In this document: positions 1-25,326 of the stretch, one piece after another
Numbering within the stretch: the stretch's first letter is position 1
How the letters are laid out: each line of letters starts with the position of its first letter
NCBI RefSeq assembly: GCF_964340395.1
Contig: NC_135553.1
Coordinates: 20,995,449 to 21,059,448, forward strand
Direction of reading: 5' to 3'
Origin: Glandiceps talaboti
Taxonomy: Eukaryota > Hemichordata > Enteropneusta > Spengelidae
DNA: 64,000 nucleotides
The notes under the pieces: model-generated
The model's database searches: none
Told to the model about the DNA's origin: nothing
Seen by the model: only the letters and a program-made list of their open reading frames with translations
Translations under genes and position numbers: made by a program

Positions 1-693
1 TCACCAGAATTGTTGCCTCATGCCCCTGATCAAAGTGTCCTACCCCTTCTTTTTTAGCAAATGAGCAAATTGAGCAAATTGAGGAAATGCTGAGCTCGTG
101 GAGGTTGAATTTTCAAATTCCAAGATTCGAATCATTCGATCTCGCGATCGCGCGACAAGACGGAGAAGTAAATTCTACGACCGTTGGGGGTGCTATTCAA
201 TCGGTACACTCCACAGCAGTGTCCCGTATATTCTATTTGTATCCAGCGCGATTCGATCGAGTTAAATATATGTATTTCTCTGCGTATTATAATTATATAT
301 TAATTAACGATTCAAGATACTGAATATAATGATAAACAAGAATTTGACGGAACTTGTTGATGTTGTCTATATTCACGGCGTTATTCAATATTGTTATAGA
401 CACCAGAATTGTTGCCTCAAGCCCTTGATCAGAGTTGTTGATAAGATATGGAGATCAGACGCATGAACTCTGCAAAGAACTCGGACTTTGTGATGGACAC
501 TCTGGACCATGAAATTATTCACACACTATTAGCCTTTCCTAACTGTAATTTGATATGATATGATATGTTTACGCGCATATAGTATTAGTTAAGTATTAAA
601 TAAGCATAATATGTTTCAGGCGGGGAAGTGGATTTATTTGCCACCCCCCCACCCCCCCCCCGCCGTAAAAACTGACCGTTCCCTAATGTAAAA
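1..693. other. 5' flank of GDE1 copy A
   Basis: No coding exon is recognised here. A stretch of about 40 bases at 1-40 (around CACCAGAATTGTTGCCTCA) recurs at about 400-440 with few differences, so a short direct repeat lies about 400 bases apart. A C-rich run at 640-665 leads into the first GDE1 exon. The promoter and any non-coding first exon could lie here, but no TATA box or initiator can be defended by eye. Confidence 0.4.
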
Positions 694-14342
<13,649 letters not shown>

Positions 14343-14471
14343 ACGAGGAAATATTTGGATATTTTATAAAGCAACATAACTCTGCAGAGGCAGCTACACG
14401 TACATGCAAGGTGTTACATGTGAGATAATGTTTTGTGAATCAACTGAAACAATTGTGACATATAATTATAT
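14343..14471 (+). other. GDE1-A 3' untranslated region
   Basis: Follows the stop codon and retains similarity to the sequence after copy B's stop, including CATAACTCT and GAGGCAGCTACA. No AATAAA is seen close by; a TATAAA variant lies near 14365. Confidence 0.5.
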
Positions 14472-14633
14472 ATAATCTCCCAGTATTCCGAATGAGTGCT
14501 ACGTCATCGAGGACGAATGATTCCCCTCATGTCGGCCGTATCCCTCCGAGCCGATAGATACTCTGATACAGACATAGGGGAATCATGAGTCCGAGATGAC
14601 ATAGCACGAATAAGAAATACCGGGAGATTTAAT
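14472..14633. mobile_element. Palindromic MITE (~160 bp)
   Basis: Left arm ATAATCTCCCAGTATTCCG... and right arm ...CGGGAGATTT pair over about 60 bases each, including GATTCCCCT against AGGGGAATC. TATA-rich sequence borders both ends, as expected for insertion at TA. No coding content. Confidence 0.75.
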
Positions 14634-14794
14634 ATATATATAGACCAACTTTTTTTCCTATTATGATGACAATTTTAAACTAAAATATTCTCAAACTTAC
14701 GATGAACATGCATTAATTTTATGAAGTGATGGGGCTACAGTGCTCAGCTAGCTGTTCATTCAGTTTGTAGTCACCGTTGTGACAGCTACCGTCG

Positions 14795-14839
<45 letters not shown>

Positions 14840-15320
14840 ACTTATATGTTGAGATCAGAAATTACACCACAGACTTTCAGGTAGGAAACATTTTGCCAAC
14901 GACGGGATGTTTGTCAAGAGCAGCGTTTAATTCTTTGACAAAATATAGACACTTTCATCGGGAAAAAATGACATACCGAGAAACTGATGAACGAACGGAT
15001 GCCATTATGCAGCCATAGATCTCAGCTCAGAGACATTATGCTAAAAAAAACATGGTGAAACGTTCAAAACACATTGTCAAAAGTCATTCAAAAATTCTAT
15101 CAATAGTTGAATTTCACGGACAACGATGTCACTGCGCAACTATCACAAATGGAGGTTTTTACGGTGTTGTAATGTTAGCATTTCTACGTACGTTAGTGGC
15201 TGTATGAAAGGTAATAGATGTGGCCAAAAGAGGTGTATTTGTTCACTGTTGACACTGATGATGATGGTCAATGTTCGGCAATCCATATATAGAAAGGAAC
15301 CCATATTTTCAAACATCATC

Positions 15321-15369
<49 letters not shown>

Positions 15370-17884
15370 TAACTGTACAGGTTACAAATAAATTAGTTCC
15401 GACCATATTACTGTACTGTGACATCAAAGTATAGTAATATGACCTGTCATGGTTTTCATATTACTGTACTTTGACGAAACGCAAAATATCTTACTTGCAC
15501 GTTCCCACTCACTCTGAAAGGCGCTGTTTGGGGGGGGGGGGGTGAAAGTACAAAAACTTTACTCGGAAGTTAGTTTAGACTGTATGTAAAAACGTACTAG
15601 TATAGTAAACGGCGCCCTGCACATTTGATAGCATTACGCCATGGTAAAGCGGTGACTGGATCACCACAGAAGACAATGTTTAACATGTCAATTTAAAAGT
15701 TCTTTTGACAAAGAGTGGTTATACAATAGATGTCGTCAGCGTCTGTGATTATACCAAAGTCTCAGTGATTAAACAAATTGGTGTGTACTCTTAGGTTATA
15801 TATTATACTTAGTTAGAATTATGAAATGTAAATATTTATTATTATGGTGAAAATAAATTATTACATTTAAGTAGGCAGACACACTGAAAAAATTTCTGCT
15901 ACTGTGTTTTCACAGCATAAACCCTGACATTGACAAGACAATATCTCTGCTTTGAAAAGTCGGATTTTTATGAATAAAACATCTTTTTGTTCACATTTAA
16001 AAGGTCAATATTTCTGTTAAAATAATTTTCAAATTTTGGAAGCAATCCGAAAAAAACCTTAAAAATGACATTTATTCAACTGCGCGCGACGGTAAAAATC
16101 AGCCGTTTTCACTTCCTCACTTCATTTTCAAAGGGCAGGCAGGGGACTGTGTCACCTGACCTACACATATGACCCCTTATTTGAAAGGTCATGACATTGT
16201 GCGATATGTCACAGCCTCGTTCTGGCGATTCTTCGCCGTTCATTGCTGTTTGAAATCAAAGTTCAAGTTTGCAGTCAATTTGCTACCAGAAGCCCAAAGA
16301 ATTTCAGGTAAACGATACTTTCATGTTAAAATTTGGTGTTTTTTCTATCAAATCATGTATTTTTAATGATTTTTAATGAGCGAGTCCTTTGCACTAACGA
16401 TTTTAGTTTTACTAGTGAACCGTCAGTTCAGAACGACACGTGAGTCGAGTTTGAGTGTGAATAGGACGCCATTGTTAATGTACCAGGTCGCAGTGACCGT
16501 CACATACCACTAGTTCTAAGTGGCCTGAAAGTTGGTTAAAGTGATCAATATTGTCTTTTTCAAAATAAAATGATCAGAAAGAAGTGTTGTGTTATATTTA
16601 AGTACAAAATATAAAAAATATTTTGATATTTAATGATTTTTGCGACTTGTGTGTGAGGTTAGGCCTGGATACTGGTCACACGATACAGACTAAAGTTGAA
16701 ATTAGAACAGTACACTAGCATATATCACTGTTGTAATGTTGTGGAGAGTTTACAAATCCGTATGCAGACTTCACTTTTTTTTTATTTTCTTGTAATTATT
16801 GTCAACTTATAATTGTTTTTAAAGTATTGGTTCAAATTTTTACATGCTGCACAGAATGATTGTGCATTTTAATGTCGATTCAAAGTTACTGAACAAGTGT
16901 TTATGACTGGATGATAGTATTATACTATAGTACCAGGTCCAAAGATGCCACACTTACACAGTATTTCCTCTTGCTTTTTTCAGAGAAAAACTGAACTGAA
17001 ACGTTCATTAGTGGTTGTCATGGTGAAGACATCACTGTCTAGTCTGTCTTTTGTAACAGGATCATATCAGAAATATGCATTTTTGAAAAAATCAAAAATG
17101 TTTTGATTTTTTGTTGCAGGGACAATTTAAAATTCAAAGATAACTTGACTTATTATAATAAATACAGTTTATTTTATTCTCTTTTATATTTTATGTGTAC
17201 ATTTGCATAATTTGGCCCGCCTCATTTGCATATTTGTGGAATCTCATATTTGAAGCCCTATTACAAATTTTTTGAATGGTGACATTGGATTCAGCACCCA
17301 TTGAAACATACAAATCCCAAATTTCATGTTGATAGCATGAATAGAAAGAGCTTTACAAGAAATATGCATACGTAATTAGGGGGACTTTTTTTTTTCAGGA
17401 AAACAGTTTTCTGCCGCAACTGATTTTTAGACAAAGTTGTGATTTCAGTGTACGTTTATTCACATATATGATATATACTTGCAATAATGCCACTTTGTCT
17501 AAGTTTACAAATACCTTTTTCTGTATGTAAAACAAATTAAATGCTCTTAAGATGTCATTTTCCTGTTGAAATTATGGTTTAAATATGAAGGAAACTCAAA
17601 TTTTCAAAATTTCATATTCATTTGGTGGCAGAAAAAAATTGGAAAATTTAATACTTTAAAAATCTGTATCTTCAACCGTTCTTGTCCGATTTTAGTCATT
17701 CAAGTGTCATTTTCCTTCTTTCACCGAGATTTAATGAGCAATATGTGCATTGAAAAAAAGTGCAAAAAAGTGCCGAGACCTGCCTAATTTAAGCAATAAA
17801 CCACCCCCTGGGTATGGTATACCCCGAGGTTTTGACCAGTTGACAACATATACAGATGAGCGCCAGTGACAAACAGTCAATCAT
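14634..17884. other. Intergenic DNA 3' of GDE1-A
   Basis: Contains a (CTA)n tract at 14795-14839, a (CAA)n tract at 15318-15368, a G run near 15531 and AT-rich unique sequence. None of the short open frames resembles a known domain. Confidence 0.5.
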
Positions 17885-18155
17885 GTGGAGGGTCTATGAT
17901 CATGCACACACTAGTATACTTGTATGATTGCATGATTGATTGTTTGTCTGGTGTGATAATCTCCCAGAAGATTACACATAAAGCAAGTTTTCGCAGTAAT
18001 AGATCAATGCTAATTATGAAATTATGGGTGTTTTGTAATTTAGATAAGAGAAGAATGGACAAGGTGTCTGTATTTAGTCGATAAAGGCTCAGACCACTAT
18101 CTTTTTAGTGGTCTGAGATAAAGCATAGACCCTCCACCTAGGTGGAGGGTCTATG
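17885..18155. mobile_element. Small element bounded by inverted GTGGAGGGTCTATG
   Basis: GTGGAGGGTCTATG at 17885-17898 is repeated in inverted form in a perfect 32-base palindrome at 18124-18155 (arm CATAGACCCTCCACCT and its reverse complement, no loop). Between them lies hairpin copy 2 at 18088-18117 (arm CTCAGACCACTA, loop TCTTTT). Confidence 0.55.
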
Positions 18156-18204
18156 GATAAAGGGAATTATATACAGCTGAAAGAGAAAGGTAGCCAGGGA
18201 AGGA

Positions 18205-18305
18205 CTAGTCTCGCTGCCAACAAGTCCCTCTCTTCTCGCGGCAAAGCCGCTCGGTATACATAAAAAGATTAGGGACGATAGTCACGAGTCTGGCAGCGAG
18301 ACTAG
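18205..18305. repeat. Short inverted repeat (~100 bp)
   Basis: CTAGTCTCGCTGCCA at 18205-18219 is the exact reverse complement of 18291-18305. A second pair (AAGTCCCT against AGGGAC) sits inside. MITE-like. Confidence 0.65.
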
Positions 18306-19236
<931 letters not shown>

Positions 19237-19255
19237 TATAATTATAATTATATAT

Positions 19256-21808
19256 AATCCCGTTCGAGCCAGTAGGCTCCGTGTCAACATGTCAAACACT
19301 GAGTCAACATTTTGACAGCTAAAGGGTATAATTGTGGTTATAACAAGGAGCACTGTCACTTACAACTGTGTCACGGATACTCTTGCGTGCAAACACAGGT
19401 TTAGTGGTTCATATTTCTGCGTGTGCAGTTTTGTTTGGAATTCCGATTACTTTTGGAAATTTAGTAATCAATTAGGATTAAGTAGATGCCAGTGGAAAGA
19501 TAAACAAGGGGGCAGGCAACCTTATCTTTCCATCGGTGTCTATGCCCGATAAGTTCACAGACTAGGCATGTTCACATTGCTTTTTTCAAAGTTTTTTTCC
19601 TCCGGCGTAAATAGGTGAGAACGATTAGTAAACAAAGGGGATCAGCTGTATGTGTTCACACATGGAATGTGACTCCATTATCCGCCGGCGTAAACGATAA
19701 GTTCAACGATAAGTGCATAGTGCGATCACTGTAAACAACATGAGTTGTAGAGATTGCCTTGTGTTTTTTATTGCTGTATACGTTCATGCGTTCGAGAAAT
19801 AAGCGAAGACGTCTTCTCATGCATGTTAACAATTTCACTCGTCGTCGCGTCGTGATGCCCAGTTTAACTTTCGACAAGCCACGCAACACGCTCGACGTTG
19901 ACATGTCGACCAACGTGAATTCATGTGTTTTCTATTCTCGTACAAATTCTGAATTCAGTCACACCAGTTGTTACCTCTTTCGCTGTTGTGGACCATGGGT
20001 GTATTACTATTAGCGAGGGACATGCTGTATGCTCTATGACGATTGATAACCTTGATTCGAATGGTGACTTCGTAATGATAGTTTAACATGTCGACATGAT
20101 AGCCTACAGTACAGCAGATAGCCTACACAGCGGAGAACCACCACCGGTTTCAGTATGAGTAAACCCCGGGAGTAAACAGCAAATAACTAATTTCTTTTCT
20201 CTTGTAAAAAAGTCAAAAATGATTCACGCAATACTCAACTTCCAAACACTTACGGCACTGGTGAAATGACCCAATATATGTTATCAATTTCACTATTGTA
20301 CGTGATGTTGAGAACTAGCTGCATTTATTTGCAGATTAATTACGTGACGCCATCTGACTTGCACATGTAAAACGGGACGGGTTCCCCTAGTCACCCCATT
20401 ACTTTTCCGAGTACATTCACATTCAGTCTCAGTAAAAAAACGTCAAGATGGGAATATCGTAAAATTAAAACCCGAGGACAAGTACCTAAAACGTAGACAT
20501 CAATAGCAACTTTTACACAAACCAAATACTAGTATTCACAGATACATGTACCTCCAATGCTCACAGCGTTTGAACTTTTATGGCTGTGATGCTCGCCTGT
20601 CGGCCAAAATGTACCGTTAAAACTTATAATCGAGAGTTAATACAAAGGAAATCCACAAAATCTGAAGAGAATATTTACGCAAATTACGGTGCTATCTCGG
20701 CAACAACTTCTTTGATAGCAGTTTCCGTAAATACGGTGGCGAAGACATCGTGTGCTAAACATAAGGTATCTTTTCAGATAACGAAAACTTATCTCACACG
20801 TGTTAAATTTTGGGCAATACGGTGGTTGAAATAGCAAATTAACGAGTCTTGTTCTCCTAATAACATTTCGCGTAAGTTTGGCTCTGCAATTCGACGGTTA
20901 GGAAAACCTAAAAGTAGCAACATTTTGAAACGGCGTTTTCAGTGTGACCTCGGCCATTTGCGTTACCGTTGGAGAAATTGTAGCGATTGCTTCCAGTCAA
21001 ACATCGGAACGGAAAAAGGTACAAAAACAGAGGAAAGAACCCCAAAATCACAGTACACGCTAACAATATTTATGATTCATTGCCGACTTCAATGTTTTTT
21101 TTTATACATTGGTGGTTCTGAATAAAGACTAGCAAGCTTACCAAAGTGTGATAGTAAAGTTGAGTATATAAATACAAATATGTTTATGCCAACTTATAAT
21201 CTGTACATGAAATGGTTTCTTCCGGACAAAGTTTTATGACTTCACCCATGGTGCTACACGCCACTGTTCTAATAAACAAGAAAGGCCTAAGTACACGGCC
21301 AGGGCGACATCAGTGTACAATATAAACATGTGGCTCGGTAATTGTCGATCGAACTCAGATATTGCGCACTAATTAGCTGGCAACATCGGTATTTTGCTGT
21401 CCGGGAAATTGGTGCGATGACTGTAATACACTGATTGAGGGCGCTTACACCGGCGTAAAGCGTTCACACCTACAACTTAGTACAAGCTAATCCTTTCCTC
21501 CGGAGGATCTGCGGAGCTGAATCAACCAAAACCTCCGCAGTAAAATAATCCACAGATTCTCCGGAGTCGACCATTCACACACGCAAATTACCTCCAGAGT
21601 TAATTTAAGTCACTGATTCTCCGGAGGATAGGTCCTAGTGTGAACGGAGTAAGAATGGCAGGATTAATCTTTATACCCTTTAGCTGTCATAATGTTGACA
21701 CAGTATTTGACATGTACGGGATTAGTGTACTTCCACCAAGCTAGTGATAACTTGAAACTTTTGTGTACTGTCAAAATATTGACTCAGTGTTTGACATGTG
21801 CAGGATTA
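19256..21808. mobile_element. TIR element, about 2.5 kb, non-coding
   Basis: The left end carries ACATGTCAAACACTGAGTC...TTTTGACAGCTAAAGGGTAT. The reverse complement occurs at 21672-21717, and again, closer in sequence, at 21772-21806, so there appear to be two right ends. Subterminal CCTCCGG/CCGGCGTAAA motifs occur on both sides (19600, 19683, 21450, 21500, 21620). Short open frames inside show no transposase motif that I recognise. Probably a non-autonomous DNA transposon. Confidence 0.6.
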
Positions 21809-21890
21809 GCAGGCCTCTTCCGGAGCTAATATTAAAGTTTGTGCAGCAGATGATAGCCAACTCCTTCCTACCGAAGTCTTATCAGGAATA

Positions 21891-23820
21891 GATAGTGTAA
21901 GACAAAAGACAGAAGGGGATTTAGAAGGTGTGAAATGGGTTGACCTTTGTGGTTCAAGCACAGAACACTATAGTTCTAGTTGTCTGAGGTTCAAGTAAAA
22001 GCAGTCCAGCAACCCATTGATCTATTATCTCAGTAATAGCTCCATGAGCAACTCAAGTCAGAGACCATATGCCTGAACGTACATGGACGTATAAGGGGAG
22101 CCGCCATCGTGTCCTTGGTCTGAAGAATGAAATATGTGAGTCCTGCCCGGACCAAAATAGTTTGCAAAACTATCAGGAGAACTTACTTACGAGAAAAATA
22201 GTCGGGGTGCACCACGAGTAGCATTCAAAAATAAATCATACTACTGCACCATGTATGTAGAAGTGACAGCACAGTAATAATGTTAAGGACTGAGAAAATA
22301 ACATAACTATTGCCATTCAAAAGAAACGGTAAACATTTAAAAAAAAAAAAATTTTTACACAGGTCTTCATAAGAGCTAGAGTATACGATATGATACATGT
22401 TCAGTCCTATCAGGGCTAGTGAGTCTCTGTATGGCTTATTTGTTTTGCCGTGAACACTGGTAAGTTCCTGGGTAATATTGAAGAAATGAACTATACACAA
22501 GCATCATTTTTGGTACTCATCACTTTTACTGAATGGCAGTCCATACTTGTAGTTATTATTTTACTGAATAAACCAAAAAATGTAATACACAGACACTCCA
22601 TGTATGTCTCTTAGATCATGTACATGTACATGGATAATGTAGAACCAGATACACGGGCATTATTCTTAGTGCTCATATGCCTTTTTGCTCAGTGCCATAT
22701 TTGTAGTGAACAATCAAAAACATTAATACATAAAGACTACATTCAAGTGTCTACCTCCATATGGCCAGGTTTTGTTTAAACTTTCTTTTGAGACATTGAC
22801 CTTTGGTCTAGACTGATCTTCAGGTTTTATTATCGGAATTCAGCAATTTCCTGCATTATATGTCACTGGTATTTATTTGTTGCCATCAATTTCTTTTAAA
22901 TCATGTCTCAATTCATTCACATAGAAGTAAAGTATTTCGGGGCGGGGGGGGGGGGACTATGTCTTCTATGAGAACTTTTTATTTGATTATGTTATTATCT
23001 TTGTATTGTGTTTTTTAAATAATAAATTATTAGAAGTTGCAGTATTGTCTTACCTAGGTATGTATATGTTGAATGCAATGCTATCATAAGAAATTACCCA
23101 ATAAAGCATTGTCCTTTCAATAGGATTGCCGTCCAGGACATTCAGGGCTGTCCTATTGGGTGCCAACATGGTTGTTCTATTAGGTGTCAATAGGATTGTC
23201 CTCTAGGACCTACAGGGTTATCCTATTGGGTGCCAATAGGTTTGTCCTATTGGACCAACAGGGCTGTTGTATTGGATGCTAATAAGATTATCTTCTGGGA
23301 CATACAGGGCTGTCCTATTAAACGCCAATAAGATTGTCCTCTAGGACCTAAAGGGATGTCCTATTGGGCGCCAACAGGGTTGTCCTATTGGACGCCAATA
23401 TGATTATCCTCTAGGACCTAAAGTGTTGTCCTATTGGACACAATAGGTTTGTCCTATTGGACCTGCGGGGCTGTCCTATTGGCTGTCCTATTGGCTGTCC
23501 CATAGGATTGCCCTCTAGGACTTACACAGCTGTCGTATTGGGTGTCAATAGGGTTGTCCTATTAGACGCCAATAGGGTTGTGTCCAATATCCTCATAAGA
23601 CGCCCTATAGGGCTGTCCTTTTAAATCGTCCTCTAGGATTGTCCTATAGGATCCAATGAGTCTCCCCTTATACTTCCATGTTCGCACGTATGGTTTCTGA
23701 CTTAGGTTGCTGGACAACTAGAACTATAGTGGTCTGAGCTTGAACTACATGTGCAATATGGTCAACCCAATTCACACCTTCTATTAAAATCCCCCTGTTG
23801 TCCTTTGTCTTACACTATCC
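21891..23820. mobile_element. TIR element, about 1.9 kb, with internal minisatellite
   Basis: The left arm 21891-22102 (starting GATAGTGTAAGACAAA) and right arm 23658-23820 (ending CTTTGTCTTACACTATC) are reverse complements with moderate divergence. The left arm is longer. Both contain a CTATAGTTCTAG stretch next to the GTCTGAG motif seen in the recurrent hairpin. No transposase frame is visible. The inner right part is a palindromic minisatellite. Confidence 0.65.
23110..23652. repeat. Palindromic minisatellite (unit ~46 bp)
   Basis: About twelve degenerate units alternate GTCCTATTGGGTGCCAATAGG with ATTGTCCTCTAGGACCTACAG. Each half-unit of about 23 bases is itself an inverted repeat (CCTATTGG against CCAATAGG; TCCTCTAGGA), so the array can form a row of hairpins. 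Units vary in length and sequence, unlike a CRISPR array. Confidence 0.85.
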
Positions 23821-24842
23821 AATCCATTACTTCAGCAGCTAGCTTGCTACAAATTACACGAAAAGCGTTTTCTTTTAGTTAGTTAGTTGTGGTGATTGTC
23901 TGACGCATTGCTCATGTTGGCATCTGAAAATTCTTTCGATTAAAAACTTTCAATATTTATTGGCACATCACTGCGTATCAGACACATCGACTGATATCGT
24001 AGACAGACGGGTATAAAACTAGAGTCGATTGTACGGGTTTGTTTTGAAAATTGAAATACATAGCTCGGGTGATACTCGTATCGTACTTATTCAGTATAAC
24101 TCGGAGGAGTACATGCACGTGAATATTGACTGTTTTCTGGAAATAGGACAAGTCTAGTCAATCATAAAACAGCCTTAACCGACATTTTGTAAGAACACGG
24201 AAGGACAATAATAGGAAAACCAAAGATATTTCAAACCAACTCGATATGTATATAGATATTTTTGACGTTATTAATGTTGTATCGTCATGGAGATATCTCC
24301 CCTTTTACTGTTTGGTTACAGTGCTAGTGATCCGTGTGTGATCTGAGCATGCGCGAAATTGACACCTGCGTATATTTTGCATAATCCTTTGGCAGTCGTC
24401 TCAGTTGTATGCAAATATCGTTAGTTTATAGTGATAAAATAGAGCTTCTTTAGGTGTTTCGGTACCGGTGCATTTGTTTACTTTTATGCAAAAGAGCACA
24501 TAAGCTCAAAAATGGTCAAAATAGTGATTTTTTGTGCATCTCCACCTTAATTTACTTGGTAAACGACCGCTCCTGAGGTTTAATTTAGTTTAAATCATGA
24601 GCAAATATTTCGCCCTCCCCCTTCCAGAACACAAGAATTTTCATACCTTTTGAACCCTCATTTTGTTCATGGCACCGTGACCCCATTTTCCTTTGAACCC
24701 TCATTTTGTTCCTGGCACCCCAATTTCTCTCTAGCCCCCCCCCCCCCGTAAATTCTGACCCCAGCCTTATTAGTCTCGTTCCTATACAGTATCGTTATCA
24801 CGCATACTTACACTAGTACTCACGAGGTTTAGTAATGTAAAG
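23821..24842. other. 5' flank of GDE1 copy B
   Basis: Unique AT-rich sequence to about 24600, then at 24606-24760 a C-rich unit repeated about every 60 bases (GAACCCTCATTTTGTTC...GGCACC) ending in a C run. Copy A also has a C run just before its first exon. No promoter element can be supported. Confidence 0.45.
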
Positions 24843-25139
24843 ATGGCATATCTTCCCATCCATTCCATATTTGCATCTGCCACGACCGACCTTGTTGTGG
24901 TATTCCTAGTAAGTTATTTTATAGCCCGCATGGTATGGCCATCGTCTAGCAGCAGACGACCCCTTTTCACGGGTATTGCTACTGTACTCGTTGTTATTGT
25001 TATCATTCATTCTTTACGGATTCCTCCGGTTGATCGTTCCGTAGTTGACAAGGTTCTACCACCAGATAAAGTTCTCGTCTTTGGTCACAGAGGAGGAGAC
25101 TTTAATGCTCCAGAAAACACAATAGCTGCGATCAGAGAA
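24843..25139 (+). CDS. GDE1: GDE1-B exon 1
   Basis: 99 codons, donor GTAAGT at 25140. Two residues shorter than copy A near the start. It keeps the two hydrophobic segments, GHRGG and APENT. The ATG has A at -3 and G at +4. Confidence 0.88.
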
Positions 25140-25326
25140 GTAAGTGAATTCTTTACATTTTAGCAAAAGATGAGTACCTAAAACTCGAATTTTAAGTTTT
25201 AATCTTAAGATCTCATCTTCCATAGTTGTATAAGGCGAAATGATTGTGTGTTTCCGATAACATGGTCTCAAAAAATAGGGTCATGAAGAAAGAAGACGGA
25301 GTTTCTTGTCTTTTTGTATTTCTTTT

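Noticed and set aside
16169-16366. 65-codon frame in the spacer after GDE1-A
   Set aside because: No family resemblance, no splice context and a composition like the surrounding non-coding DNA.
19656-20013. Overlapping 84-85 codon frames on both strands inside the 2.5-kb TIR element
   Set aside because: Neither shows transposase motifs or similarity I recognise; overlap on opposite strands suggests chance.
23110-23652. Possible CRISPR-like array
   Set aside because: Units are degenerate and contiguous, with no distinct spacers, and the genome is animal.
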